This document shows, one piece after another, positions 9,913 to 20,848 of a stretch of DNA of 64,000 bases. The notes beneath the pieces are model-generated. The model did not search any database and had not been told where the DNA came from. It saw nothing but the letters and a program-made list of their open reading frames with translations. The DNA is taken from positions 82,175 to 146,174 of the forward strand of contig NZ_QBUC01000010.1 in assembly GCF_003058165.1 (NCBI RefSeq), given 5' to 3'. Numbering within the stretch: the first letter of the stretch is position 1; every line of letters begins with the position of its first letter. This DNA comes from Paenisporosarcina sp. OV554 (GTDB taxonomy: Bacteria; Bacillota; Bacilli; Bacillales_A; Planococcaceae). The position numbers and the translations under genes were made by a program.

Positions 9913-10185
9913 TTAAAGTGTTGCTGATTCGTCGATAACACGCGCGATAGCTGCACGTTCAAATTGAAGGCGAGTACCATCTGTAATTGTTACAAAAACA
10001 GTTGAGTCATCTACTGCATCAACTAAAGCGTGAAGGCCACCTACTGTTACGATACGATCCCCACGTTTTAAGTTAGTTTGCATAGAAGCTGTCGTTTTTT
10101 GACGTTTTTGTGCTGGTCGAATAATGAAAAACCACATTACAACGAACATCAATATAATTGGTGCTAAACCGATTAATGTTTCCAT
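9913..10185 (-). CDS. yajC: Preprotein translocase subunit YajC
   Basis: A 90-residue single-pass membrane protein with an N-terminal TM (about 4-22), the basic IIRPAQKRQK segment, and the LKRGDRIVTVGGLH motif characteristic of YajC. It associates with SecDF. It follows tgt as in B. subtilis, but a 212-bp structured element separates the two. GAGGGGG provides the ribosome site. Confidence 0.93.
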   Translation of the reverse strand: METLIGLAPIILMFVVMWFFIIRPAQKRQKTTASMQTNLKRGDRIVTVGGLHALVDAVDDSTVFVTITDGTRLQFERAAIARVIDESATL

Positions 10186-10220
10186 TTTATATATTCCCCC
10201 TCTCTATCTATACAACACGT

Positions 10221-10432
10221 GTTCAAAAGGAGCATAAAAAGAGCCGTTTTTGGAACTCAGGCAAAGAACGCCACACAATGTGGCAACACCTGAGTGACCA
10301 ACGTCTGTTGCCCTGAGGCGGAGAAGTAAGCAAACGATAAAGGTATACAGCCTAAATTCGCCACTCTCTGTGGCACAGGCTGCATGACCTGCCTTCTGCA
10401 GGCCTCAGCTATTTTTAGCGGACTTTTTGAAC
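10221..10432 (-). ncRNA. Unidentified two-domain structured element, tgt-yajC spacer
   Basis: Read on the minus strand, the ends GTTCAAAAAG and CTTTTGAAC pair. Inside are two similarly built domains. Domain 1 has a CCTGC/GCAGG hairpin, GGTCA, then CAGCCT-GCCAC/GTGGC-AGGCTG. Domain 2 has CAAC/GTTG, GGTCA, then CTCAGG-GCCACA/TGTGGC-CCTGAG. Arms CTGAGGC and GCCTCAG enclose domain 1. I do not recognise a known riboswitch, and no canonical terminator is present. It could be a yajC leader, a small RNA or a mobile palindromic unit; the orientation is inferred from the flanking genes. Confidence 0.55.
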
Positions 10433-10457
10433 ATCATCTTCAGTAAGTATACAAGAA

Positions 10458-12652
<2,195 letters not shown>

Positions 12653-12673
12653 AGGTATACTTCCTTTTTATCT

Positions 12674-13675
12674 TTATTCCTCGTAATAAGGGTAATTAAA
12701 ATGATCATACGCGAGTTTCGTTACGACACGGCCTCTTGGTGTCCGTTGTAAGAAACCAATTTGTAATAAGTATGGTTCATAGACATCCTCAATCGTCGTC
12801 GATTCTTCCCCAATACTTGCAGCAATTGTATCCAGTCCAACCGGACCACCTCGAAAGCGTTCAATCATGCCAACCAATAACTTGTGGTCGATGTGATCTA
12901 GACCAAGTGCATCTACTTGCAACAATTCAAGGGCATCTTGTGCAACATCAATTGAAATGGTTCCGTTTCCTCTGACTTGTGCAAAATCTCGCACTCTTTT
13001 TAATAAGCGGTTGGCGATACGAGGCGTTCCTCGAGAACGACTGGCAATTTCACCTGCAGAAGGATGGTCAATTTCAGCGTCAAAAAGTGTTGCACTTCGA
13101 GACACTATTTCAGTTAACGCATGATTATCATAATAATCAAGACGTAGTAGGACCCCAAAGCGATCTCGGAGTGGAGCAGATAATGCGCCCGCTCTCGTGG
13201 TGGCTCCAATTAACGTGAAAGGTGGTAGATCAAGCCGCACTGAACGAGCTGATGGTCCTTTTCCAACCACAATGTCAAGACAAAAATCTTCCATCGCGGG
13301 ATACAATACTTCTTCAATTGAACGATTTAAACGATGAATTTCATCGATAAATAAGACATCGCCTGGTTCAAGTGAACTGACAATCGCCGCTAAATCGCCT
13401 GGGCGTTCAATGGCAGGTCCACTCGTCATTCGAATATTGACTTCCATTTCATTAGCAATTACTGCTGCTAACGTAGTTTTCCCAAGTCCAGGAGGTCCAT
13501 ACAATAAAACATGATCCAAACTTTCTTTGCGCATTTTTGCTGCCTTCACAAAAATATCTAAATTATTTTTGACTTTATCTTGGCCAATGTATTGAGACAA
13601 ATATTGTGGGCGAAGTGATTGCTCAAATCGTTCATCAAATTCCGAGACTTCAGTCGAAATGACACGTTCTTCCAT
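12674..13675 (-). CDS. ruvB: Holliday junction helicase motor RuvB
   Basis: RuvB is the hexameric AAA+ motor that, with RuvA, drives branch migration of Holliday junctions. The 333-residue protein has Walker [10 protein letters not shown] at 60-68, Walker [11 protein letters not shown] at 107-116, sensor 1 IGATTRAG, and the C-terminal winged-helix with [11 protein letters not shown]. It has an AGGGAGGT site, and ruvA lies 18 bases upstream in the same operon. Confidence 0.98.
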   Translation of the reverse strand: MEERVISTEVSEFDERFEQSLRPQYLSQYIGQDKVKNNLDIFVKAAKMRKESLDHVLLYGPPGLGKTTLAAVIANEMEVNIRMTSGPAIERPGDLAAIVSSLEPGDVLFIDEIHRLNRSIEEVLYPAMEDFCLDIVVGKGPSARSVRLDLPPFTLIGATTRAGALSAPLRDRFGVLLRLDYYDNHALTEIVSRSATLFDAEIDHPSAGEIASRSRGTPRIANRLLKRVRDFAQVRGNGTISIDVAQDALELLQVDALGLDHIDHKLLVGMIERFRGGPVGLDTIAASIGEESTTIEDVYEPYLLQIGFLQRTPRGRVVTKLAYDHFNYPYYEE

Positions 13676-13693
13676 GCCTATGACCTCCCTTCA

Positions 13694-14314
13694 TCAGCCT
13701 TGTTTTAATAGCAATTGTAATGCTTTTTTCATGTAGCCTTCTGTATCAAGTGCCTCTGGTAAGGATACTAATTGCGGACGTACTTTCACTAGTTCACGAT
13801 CTGAATATCCAAGTGCAGCAAGTGCTAAGAATGCTTCTTCGAGCTCAAGCTTTCCTGACGTTTCAGGGAATAATTGAAGTTCATCTTCACCACTTGGCAT
13901 TTCAAAGTCAATGGATAAGTCGCCTAGTTTTCCTTTTAAATCAAGAATCATTTGACGCGCTGTTTTTTTCCCAACTCCCGGGAATTTCACTAAAAAGGTC
14001 TCATCTTCTCGCTCAATAGCTTGTACTACTTGGGACGGTTGTCCACTGGCAAGTATGGCTAACGCGCCTTTCGGTCCAATACCAGAGACTTGAATTAGTT
14101 TACGGAAAAGTTCGCGTTGATCAAGTGAAACGAAGCCAAAAAGTAACTGGGCATCTTCACGAACATTTAAATGTGTAAAGATTTGTTTTGGTTCTGGCGA
14201 CACACGAAAAGCATATGGGTTTGGTGTGAATATTTGCCACCCTATGCCTTGTTGTTCCACCGTCATATATTCAGGTGTTATTCGTGTAACTACACCTTTT
14301 ATGTAATCGTACAT
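13694..14314 (-). CDS. ruvA: Holliday junction recognition protein RuvA
   Basis: RuvA binds four-way junctions as a tetramer and loads RuvB. The 206-residue protein shows the N-terminal OB fold, helix-hairpin-helix motifs (VSGIGPKGALAIL near 75 and FPGVGKKTARQMI near 109), an acidic linker and the C-terminal RuvB-binding domain (about 155-206). It heads the ruvA-ruvB-queA-tgt cluster. The B. subtilis neighbour bofC is absent upstream. Confidence 0.97.
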   Translation of the reverse strand: MYDYIKGVVTRITPEYMTVEQQGIGWQIFTPNPYAFRVSPEPKQIFTHLNVREDAQLLFGFVSLDQRELFRKLIQVSGIGPKGALAILASGQPSQVVQAIEREDETFLVKFPGVGKKTARQMILDLKGKLGDLSIDFEMPSGEDELQLFPETSGKLELEEAFLALAALGYSDRELVKVRPQLVSLPEALDTEGYMKKALQLLLKQG

Positions 14315-14513
14315 TTAAGTCTCTCCTCACATTCAACGTACTGATTATAGCATATAAAACGGATGTTCGCAGGAAGAAACCTAGCAATCATCCATGTATA
14401 AAGCTTCGTATTTTACTAGGTACCGGACAATCTTTTATATAAAATGTTTCAATCTGAGTATAGATGGGAAAAGATTCTCATCAACTATTCTACTAAATTG
14501 GAGGCGGTTTTAG

Positions 14514-14699
14514 ATGGGGAAAAATAATGATACCTTTACTCACCAAAACAATCAACACAACAATCAAAATGAACAAGGCGAAGTAAATGAATTACAGCGT
14601 AAAAAGCTACAGTATAATCAGGAACATAGCAACCGTGAAGAAAATGAAAAGGTAGAAATTGAACAAAATGAACAAAGTGTGGAAGATTCTAAAGAATAG
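14514..14699 (+). CDS. Small hydrophilic Gln/Asn/Glu-rich protein
   Basis: I do not recognise this 61-residue protein. It is very polar, rich in N, Q, E and K, with no hydrophobic segment, no cysteine and probable disorder or coiled-coil character in residues 20-60. A clean GGAGG site seven bases before the ATG and a strong terminator just after the stop argue that it is a real monocistronic gene. The composition resembles small spore or coat proteins and it sits near safA, but that link is only suggestive. Confidence 0.65.
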   Translation: MGKNNDTFTHQNNQHNNQNEQGEVNELQRKKLQYNQEHSNREENEKVEIEQNEQSVEDSKE

Positions 14700-14708
14700 A
14701 CATAAAAG

Positions 14709-14753
14709 CAAACAACACCCGTGATTTCAATAATCACGGGTGTTGTTTTATTT
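14709..14753. terminator. Bidirectional terminator
   Basis: A near-perfect AACAACACCCGTGATT/AATCACGGGTGTTGTT hairpin, followed by T residues in the plus direction and preceded by A residues. It ends the small plus-strand gene and may serve the minus-strand kinase gene ending at 14875. Confidence 0.9.
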
Positions 14754-14874
14754 TTATCGTAATTTAATTACATTTATGTCAAACATATTGCATCGTTTTT
14801 TCGAACTAATCACTTTCAACGCGACGATTTCGCAATTTATTGAGCTCATTTGATAACCGTAGCTGTTCGATTGT

Positions 14875-15723
14875 TTACGAGAACCTACCACAATCATCCC
14901 ATAATTGTGGCATATGTTTTAATGCTTTGTCAGTGAAAACTTTTAATTTCGGTAAAAATCCACGTAGTTGCAATTCAGATAATGTACTAGCATACAACCA
15001 CTCACGCATCAGTTCGTTTGGAAATAATAAATAATTCCAATCAATTTTACGCAGAGATGGATTCTCTTGAATAAGTGCTTGTAAATCATAATCAAAATGA
15101 GGTAACACTCGATGTGACCATAAAATTAGTTCGACCTCGGCTGGACCTATGCAAGCCAAGTCAAAATCAATGATGTACATTTCGTCTTTTTTATCGATTA
15201 CAAAATTATGATGAACGATATCACCATGTAAAAGTGTTAAGTGGTCACTTTTAACTGGTTCAAGCTGATCTAAAGAAGCTTTCGCAAGTTGTGTGATTCT
15301 CTGTGTTTTTGACGGACCGAGTTTTTGAAATAAAAACGGTTCAAGTTGTTGCCATTTTTCTAAACGATGTGCCCATTTTCGATTTAAATCGATTTCATGA
15401 AAATATATAGAATTGTGCCAAGCAATTTTTTTTCTTGTATCATGGAGTTGCTGTATTAAAGAAAGTGATTTAATGCGGTCTTCTGGCAAACTAAACTTTA
15501 CTTTACGACCACTATCAATCCATGGTTGTTGAATGACCAGTGCATCTGGGTATGGCTCTACCGGCACAATAAAATCAGCACCAATAGTTTTTAATTGATC
15601 ATGAATGAAGCGGATTTTTGCTGCATCATCATGACGTTCGTATTTCTTTAATGAATATGTTTGGGGTCCAATTTGCCATTTCCACACATTCGGCTTTAAT
15701 TGAACATAATTCCCTCGCTCCAC
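14875..15723 (-). CDS. APH-fold kinase, CotS/YsxE-like spore coat protein
   Basis: A 282-residue aminoglycoside-phosphotransferase-fold protein with a catalytic loop LLHGDIVHHNF (His166, Gly167, Asp168, Asn173) and a metal-binding IIDFD motif (Asp186). This matches CotS/YsxE/YutH-type spore coat kinases, whose substrates are unknown. The GTG start lies three bases after the safA stop with no clear ribosome site, so translation is probably coupled to safA. In B. subtilis ysxE sits beside spoVID; here a kinase of this group sits beside safA instead. The exact ortholog is uncertain. Confidence 0.75.
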   Translation of the reverse strand: MERGNYVQLKPNVWKWQIGPQTYSLKKYERHDDAAKIRFIHDQLKTIGADFIVPVEPYPDALVIQQPWIDSGRKVKFSLPEDRIKSLSLIQQLHDTRKKIAWHNSIYFHEIDLNRKWAHRLEKWQQLEPFLFQKLGPSKTQRITQLAKASLDQLEPVKSDHLTLLHGDIVHHNFVIDKKDEMYIIDFDLACIGPAEVELILWSHRVLPHFDYDLQALIQENPSLRKIDWNYLLFPNELMREWLYASTLSELQLRGFLPKLKVFTDKALKHMPQLWDDCGRFS

Positions 15724-15726
15724 TTT

Positions 15727-16764
15727 TCAGTAGGGGCGAACGGGATTTTGGTATCCCCATTGCCCTTGTGGACCAGGCCACATGTGACAAGGCGCGCATG
15801 CCATATACGGAGCCATGTGCTGAGGCATCATCATATGTTGAGGCATCATATTATTTTCAGGCATCATATTATTTTGACCTTGGCTTTCTCCAAGTGTTTG
15901 CGGTGGATATGGATATTGAGCGAAACCGTGTTGTACAGGTTGATGATGTCCACATCCACATCCACATCTGCAAGGTCGCGGTGGTGGTGGTGCACAACCA
16001 CATGGCGGTTGTTGGTGTTGATAGTTTTGATAGTGTGGAGGCAACATTGGAATTTCTAGTGAAGAAGAATCACGGAAAGAACTTGTATCATCTAATTCCC
16101 AACCATGTGTAGGTTTTAGTTTTGGTGTTGGTGTTGGCAATGGCATTGACTTCGGTACTGGCATTGGCTTCGGTACTGGCATTGGCTTCGGTACTGGAGT
16201 TGGTGCAGGTATTGGTGGTGGTGGCGGTGGCGCAGCTTGAGCAGGCAGTTGAACGTGAAGATTAACATCCATATCAGGAACTGGCATCCAACCATAAGGA
16301 ATAAACTGAGGCATCATCTGAGTCATCATTAAATTTTGATTATTAATCGGTTGAGGCATCATTTGCGGCATCGGTTGTGGCATCAGGTTTGGCATCTGGT
16401 TTGGCATCGGTTGTGGCATCGGTTGTGGCATCGGTTGCGGGATCGGCTTTGGTAATGGCTTTGGCATCGGCTTCATGCTTGGTTTAGAAATTGGTTTCGG
16501 CGCAGGTTGTGGCATCGGTTTTGGAGCTGGCTGAGCTGTGTACTCCTCCTTACTCTTCTTAACCGGCCGCTCATTGCTATACGGGTGTTCTTTCATCTCA
16601 TGCATTTTTTTCGATTTTTCCGGTACAAAAATTTTCATCCCCGGAACGATATAATCGGGATTTGCCAAATGCGCGTTTAAACGTTTTACTTCATCAAAAG
16701 ATACACCATACTGTCTTGAAATTTTCCATAGTGTATCTCCTTTTTGCACAACATGTACGTGCAA
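15727..16764 (-). CDS. safA: SafA-like spore coat assembly protein with LysM domain
   Basis: SafA is an inner-coat morphogenetic protein that binds the spore cortex through LysM and recruits coat proteins. Here a LysM domain (about 3-49, VQKGDTLWKISRQYG) is followed by about 130 residues of proline-rich P-x-P-M-P repeats, then a Cys-rich C(G/R)CGCGCG segment near 275-282 and a Met/Asn-rich tail ending in GYQNPVRPY. I choose the TTG at 16764: GAGGGGGAAG lies just upstream and the protein then opens HVHVVQKGD, like B. subtilis SafA. Length is 345 residues. Confidence 0.82.
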   Translation of the reverse strand: MHVHVVQKGDTLWKISRQYGVSFDEVKRLNAHLANPDYIVPGMKIFVPEKSKKMHEMKEHPYSNERPVKKSKEEYTAQPAPKPMPQPAPKPISKPSMKPMPKPLPKPIPQPMPQPMPQPMPNQMPNLMPQPMPQMMPQPINNQNLMMTQMMPQFIPYGWMPVPDMDVNLHVQLPAQAAPPPPPPIPAPTPVPKPMPVPKPMPVPKSMPLPTPTPKLKPTHGWELDDTSSFRDSSSLEIPMLPPHYQNYQHQQPPCGCAPPPPRPCRCGCGCGHHQPVQHGFAQYPYPPQTLGESQGQNNMMPENNMMPQHMMMPQHMAPYMACAPCHMWPGPQGQWGYQNPVRPY

Positions 16765-16886
16765 AATACTTCCCCCTCTCATCCATGTATCGTATGAATG
16801 AAGATTTGATTTGGTCACTTTTTTGGTGTACATGATAAACTATGAGAACAAGTGCTATAGTTATGCATGAAAAGGACGGGATTGTA

Positions 16887-17420
16887 TTGAAGAAATTATT
16901 AGGTGAAGAACGAAGACAAAAATTACTTGAACTGTTAAAGTTGGCAACCGAGCCTATTAAAGGAACCGACTTTGCGAAAAAAGCAGGCGTTAGCCGACAA
17001 GTCATAGTTGGCGACATGACCCTATTAAAAGCACGCAATGAGCCCATTTTAGCTACCAGTCAAGGATACATTTATATGAATCAATCAAATACCAGCCTTG
17101 CTTTTGAGCGTCAATTAGCGTGTGTTCACACACCTCATGATGCGCAAGAAGAATTATATACCCTTGTTGATGCAGGTGTGGTAGTAAAAAACGTCACGGT
17201 CGAACACCCTGTCTACGGTGAATTAACTGCATCCATTATGGTTTCCAATCGTCATGAAGTGGATTTATTTTTGAGTCGTGTAAAAGAAACCGGTGCTAGT
17301 TATTTATCCGAATTGACAGGCGGCATTCATTTACATTTGATCGCGGCCACTTCAAGTGAATTCTTAGAAGCAGCTATTGAAGGCATGAGATCTAAAGGAT
17401 TTTTAGCGGATGACCAATAG
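16887..17420 (+). CDS. niaR: Niacin-responsive transcriptional repressor NiaR
   Basis: NiaR (YrxA/NadR of Bacillus) represses NAD biosynthesis and niacin uptake genes when niacin is present. The protein has an N-terminal HTH_11 winged helix (FAKKAGVSRQVIVGDM) and a C-terminal 3H domain with EHPVYGELTA and GGIHLHLIA, whose histidines bind metal. A TTG at 16887 has GGACGGG six bases upstream; an in-frame ATG at 16863 lacks a site. It is divergent from safA. No NAD genes are adjacent, unlike B. subtilis. Confidence 0.88.
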   Translation: MKKLLGEERRQKLLELLKLATEPIKGTDFAKKAGVSRQVIVGDMTLLKARNEPILATSQGYIYMNQSNTSLAFERQLACVHTPHDAQEELYTLVDAGVVVKNVTVEHPVYGELTASIMVSNRHEVDLFLSRVKETGASYLSELTGGIHLHLIAATSSEFLEAAIEGMRSKGFLADDQ

Positions 17421-17455
17421 GTAGTGCTCTACGTGCGAATTAGGAGATAATTGGT

Positions 17456-17512
17456 TAGTTGCGACAATAATCGAAGAAGTTGCGACGATAAACAAAGAAG
17501 TTGCGACAATCA
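17456..17512. repeat. Three GTTGCGACAAT words at 21-bp spacing
   Basis: AGTTGCGAC occurs three times with exactly 21 bases between starts. The flank GAATTAGGAGATAATTGG is the inverse of the flank found after each repeat array in the 23.2-24.1 kb blocks, so this is an isolated, inverted mini-copy of that element between the convergent genes niaR and pheA. Confidence 0.85.
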
Positions 17513-17523
17513 TTATCCAATAA

Positions 17524-17570
17524 ATACAAAAAGGAATGATTGCAGAGTCTGCAGTCATTCCTTTTTGTAT
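17524..17570. terminator. Bidirectional terminator shared by niaR and pheA
   Basis: A 47-nt near-perfect palindrome: ATACAAAAAGGAATGA and its complement surround TGCAGA-G-TCTGCA. The pheA stop codon (17555-17557) and its last codons lie within the right arm, so the end of the pheA reading frame doubles as terminator sequence. Confidence 0.92.
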
Positions 17571-18427
17571 GTAAAATATGTACCTAGAGATTTTACTTCG
17601 CACCCTAAAGCACGTAATTCTTCTTTAGCACCTTGCATCATCGTTACATTTTCATCTTCTAGGACATCCACGATAAAGAAGTAATGACCAAGACCTGTTT
17701 TTAATGGACGCGATTCAATTTTACTCAAATTCAACTGACGCCATGCAAATACAGATAACACTTGATGTAGTGCACCCGATCGATCATCGACTGGTAACGT
17801 GATCATAAGTGTCGTTTTAGGCGATTCGTCATGACCTGCTTTAGTCAGCTTTCTGTTTGCTTTTTGAAGGACAAAAAATCGTGTATGATTGAAATGAAAA
17901 TCATGTATATTCGATTCCACAATGGTTAATCCATATTTCTTCGCAGCAAATTCATTACCGATTGCTGCATACGTTTTTTCAGGATGTTCAGAAACAAATT
18001 TCGCTGCAGCTGCAGTCGACGTCGTCTGTTCTAAAGGTATCCCACGGAAACGATAATACAAATATTTATGGCACTGTGCTAGCGCATGAGGATGGGAAAA
18101 TACCGATTCGATATCTTGCCAGTTCGGCACTTGCTCAGGATGTACCATAAAATGTTGCTCAATCGGTGATAAAATTTCTGCTGACACATGTAATTTCACA
18201 TCATGAAACAAATAATCAATAGTTAGGGGTACAGAGCCCTCTAGAGCATTTTCTAGAGGTACAACAGCATATTCGACTTCATCGTTCGCAACTGCCTCAA
18301 TACACTCTGGAATGGTCGTATATGGCATCAGCCACTCCCCTTCAAACACTTCACCTGCTGCTAAATGTGTAAAGGATGCTTCTGGACCTAAATAAGCTAC
18401 TCGTGATTCCCACGCTTGTTTTACCAT
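17555..18427 (-). CDS. pheA: Prephenate dehydratase
   Basis: PheA converts prephenate to phenylpyruvate in phenylalanine synthesis. The 290-residue protein has YLGPEASFTHLAA at the N-terminus, the PLENALEGSV motif near 62-71, a TRFF-type motif (HTRFFVL) near 170, and a C-terminal ACT domain with the ESRPLKTGLGHYFF phenylalanine-binding segment. ATG at 18427 has AAGGAGTG six bases away; the GTG three codons earlier overlaps that site. pheB lies immediately upstream. Confidence 0.96.
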   Translation of the reverse strand: MVKQAWESRVAYLGPEASFTHLAAGEVFEGEWLMPYTTIPECIEAVANDEVEYAVVPLENALEGSVPLTIDYLFHDVKLHVSAEILSPIEQHFMVHPEQVPNWQDIESVFSHPHALAQCHKYLYYRFRGIPLEQTTSTAAAAKFVSEHPEKTYAAIGNEFAAKKYGLTIVESNIHDFHFNHTRFFVLQKANRKLTKAGHDESPKTTLMITLPVDDRSGALHQVLSVFAWRQLNLSKIESRPLKTGLGHYFFIVDVLEDENVTMMQGAKEELRALGCEVKSLGTYFTYKKE

Positions 18428-18439
18428 GTTAAACACTCC

Positions 18440-18895
18440 TTAAGATGCACCCGAACTAATAACTTCCGCTGACTCCACAAAATCTAAACGTTTCAATTGT
18501 TGAATGAAATCATCCAATTGCACATTCATCGCCGTTACATCCAGAGAAAGCGTCACATTAGCACGTCCTTGGATAGGAATGGTTTGATGAATCGTCAGCA
18601 CATTACAATGTGACTCAGCAACTGTATGAAGCAACGTCGCCAAAGTTCCTTTGCGATCCTCTAGTTGCAAAAACACCGTTAATATACGTTCGCGCACAAT
18701 GGAATGGAATGGGAAGACGGCATCTCGATATTTATAAAAAGCGCTACGTGATAAGTCCACTTTTTTCACCGCGTCCCAAATTGACGCGACTTCTCCACTT
18801 TGCAACAACTCCTTGGCTTCAAGGGTTTTTTGCATTGCTTCTGTCAACACATCTTCGCGTACTAAAAAATATCGTTGTTCAGATACGTCTTTCAT
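18440..18895 (-). CDS. pheB: ACT-domain protein PheB
   Basis: A 151-residue protein with an N-terminal helix-turn-helix-like segment (KVDLSRSAFYKYRDAVFPF) and a C-terminal ACT domain (about 75-145), matching the conserved UPF0735/PheB family encoded between obg and pheA in Bacillus. It is probably an amino-acid-responsive regulator in the phenylalanine pathway; its direct activity is not established. Confidence 0.9.
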   Translation of the reverse strand: MKDVSEQRYFLVREDVLTEAMQKTLEAKELLQSGEVASIWDAVKKVDLSRSAFYKYRDAVFPFHSIVRERILTVFLQLEDRKGTLATLLHTVAESHCNVLTIHQTIPIQGRANVTLSLDVTAMNVQLDDFIQQLKRLDFVESAEVISSGAS

Positions 18896-18912
18896 GTTCC
18901 CATCCTCACTTT

Positions 18913-20202
18913 CTATTCGATGAATTCAAATTCGAATTCAAGAAGTCTCACAGTATCACCGTTTTCTGCACCACGTTCACGAAGTGCTTCATCAACGCCC
19001 ATACCACGTAGTTGACGTGCGAAACGACGAATTGAATCTTCACGTGAGAAGTCGGTCATTTTGAATAAACGTTCGATCGATGAACCACTTAATACATAAG
19101 CACCATCGTCATCACGTGTAATGTCGAAACCTTCACGTTCTGATGTATGTTTGTAAAGAACTGTTTTGTCAGATTCTTCTTCAGCCATTTCATGCATTAC
19201 GAAATCTTCTGTTACTTCAAGTAAATCGGCAATGGCGAATAAAAGTTCGTTTAACCCTTTACGTGAAAGTGCTGAAATCGGGAAAATCCTCACATCTTCC
19301 GGTAATTTCTTACGGAATTCTGCTAAGTTTTCTTCTGAATCCGGCATGTCCATTTTATTGGCAACCACTAATTGTGGACGCTCAGTTAAACGCAAGTTAT
19401 ATTGACGAAGTTCTTCGTTAATTGTCACATAATCATCATATGGATCACGACCTTCAATTCCAGACATATCGATAACATGCACAATTACACGTGTACGTTC
19501 AATATGACGTAAGAATTGGTGACCTAGACCAACACCTTGGCTAGCGCCTTCAATAAGACCTGGTAAATCTGCCATTGCAAAGCTACGGCCATCAGTCGTT
19601 TCAACCATTCCTAAGTTAGGGACAATCGTTGTGAAATGATAAGCAGCAATCTTCGGTTTCGCTGCAGATACAACAGACAGTAATGTAGATTTACCAACAC
19701 TTGGGAATCCAACTAGTCCAACGTCTGCTAATACTTTAAGCTCTAAAACCACATCAATTTCAAATCCTGGTTCACCTTTTTCAGACAGTTCAGGTGCTGG
19801 ATTTTGAGGTGTTACAAAACGACAGTTTCCGCGTCCTCCACGTCCACCTTTTGCAATGACCGCTCTTTGACCATGTTCGACTAAATCAGCTAAAACTGGT
19901 CCTCCTTCTTCAGCCATTACTACTGTACCGGGTGGAACTTTAACGATTAAATCTTCAGCACCACGGCCGTGCATGCCTTTACTTTGTCCGTGATCTCCAC
20001 GATCCGCTTTAAAAAATCGTTTGTAACGGAAATCCATTAATGTACGTAAACCTTCTTCAACTTCAAAGATTACGCTTCCTCCGCGGCCACCATCTCCGCC
20101 TGCGGGTCCACCGTTTGGAACATACTTCTCACGACGAAACGCGACCATACCATCTCCGCCATCTCCGCCTTTAATGGATATCTTTACGTGATCTACAAAC
20201 AT
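18913..20202 (-). CDS. obg: GTPase Obg
   Basis: Obg is an essential ribosome-associated GTPase in 50S maturation, stress response and sporulation initiation. The 429 residues comprise the glycine-rich Obg fold (1-158), the G domain with G1 GFPSVGKST (165-173), DLPGLIEGA as G3 and NKMD as G4, and a C-terminal OCT domain. AAGGAGGG precedes the ATG. It follows spo0B with a three-base gap, the same operon arrangement as in B. subtilis. Confidence 0.98.
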   Translation of the reverse strand: MFVDHVKISIKGGDGGDGMVAFRREKYVPNGGPAGGDGGRGGSVIFEVEEGLRTLMDFRYKRFFKADRGDHGQSKGMHGRGAEDLIVKVPPGTVVMAEEGGPVLADLVEHGQRAVIAKGGRGGRGNCRFVTPQNPAPELSEKGEPGFEIDVVLELKVLADVGLVGFPSVGKSTLLSVVSAAKPKIAAYHFTTIVPNLGMVETTDGRSFAMADLPGLIEGASQGVGLGHQFLRHIERTRVIVHVIDMSGIEGRDPYDDYVTINEELRQYNLRLTERPQLVVANKMDMPDSEENLAEFRKKLPEDVRIFPISALSRKGLNELLFAIADLLEVTEDFVMHEMAEEESDKTVLYKHTSEREGFDITRDDDGAYVLSGSSIERLFKMTDFSREDSIRRFARQLRGMGVDEALRERGAENGDTVRLLEFEFEFIE

Positions 20203-20205
20203 AGA

Positions 20206-20736
20206 CTATCCCTCCTTGCTTTCTTCTATATGAAAACGCCATTTCGTGGCCGTTTTGCATTCATGAGTCAATGTAACTAGTGGTTCGTGGTTAATTTCGT
20301 GCTGTATTGGTTCCCATTCTCCGATTGTTTCAAACGTAAGTTTAAATTCAGACTGAGTACACAATATATGAATGTTTAGATGTTGTTCTTTAAACGGACT
20401 TAATTGTGTGTGCAAAAGTGTAATTGCTTGTTCCAGCACATCACGAATAGAGGCATCTAATAAGGTGTTACAGGTAGACTCAATTTGACTAGATATGTTC
20501 ACTTGAAAACCGGCAAAACGCCAATTCATGGTTTGTAGCCATTCAGAAGTAAGAGGTAAGTTTAACTTCGCTAATTCATAGAATGCTTTAACTTCAGTGG
20601 TATAGTGATCAATAACCTCTTTCGCATCATCCAGTCGTGCTAGATCAATATTCATTTTAATAAGCTGCAACTGATTTAGAAAATCATGTCTTGCAAATCG
20701 CAATGCTTCATTTACTGAAAACGCTTTGTCGGTCAT
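20206..20736 (-). CDS. spo0B: Sporulation initiation phosphotransferase Spo0B
   Basis: Spo0B relays phosphate from Spo0F to Spo0A in the sporulation phosphorelay. The 176-residue protein has the phosphoacceptor segment RHDFLNQLQLIKMN with His17 in the first helix of a four-helix-bundle half, followed by a degenerate ATPase-like C-terminal domain, as in Bacillus Spo0B. The sequence is divergent, but the motif and the position between rpmA and obg are decisive. Confidence 0.9.
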   Translation of the reverse strand: MTDKAFSVNEALRFARHDFLNQLQLIKMNIDLARLDDAKEVIDHYTTEVKAFYELAKLNLPLTSEWLQTMNWRFAGFQVNISSQIESTCNTLLDASIRDVLEQAITLLHTQLSPFKEQHLNIHILCTQSEFKLTFETIGEWEPIQHEINHEPLVTLTHECKTATKWRFHIEESKEG

Positions 20737-20804
20737 ATAATCACACTCTCCATTATGCTAATCTCATTTCATTAGTATACCAAGAAATGAAGCGATTTTG
20801 TTGC

Positions 20805-20837
20805 AAAAGAAAAAGGACTGCAGTTATGCAGTCCTTT
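20805..20837 (-). terminator. Terminator of rplU-prp-rpmA
   Basis: An AAAGGACTGCA/TGCAGTCCTTT hairpin with a four-base loop, followed by T-rich sequence in the minus direction. It separates the ribosomal protein operon from spo0B-obg. Confidence 0.92.
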
Positions 20838-20848
20838 GGCTGTTTGAA

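Noticed and set aside
10221..10432. A tandem glycine riboswitch, suggested by CTCAGGCAAAGAAC on the plus strand
   Set aside because: Only a short string matches. The other conserved glycine-aptamer segments are absent, no plus-strand gene follows, and the pairing differs.
10221..10432. 6S RNA, suggested by the closing stem and an A-rich start
   Set aside because: 6S RNA is one long hairpin with a central bubble; this element has several branches in two domains.
15618..16112. Plus-strand ORFs opposite safA rich in His and Val
   Set aside because: They are antisense shadows of the repetitive proline- and methionine-coding tract and have no ribosome site.
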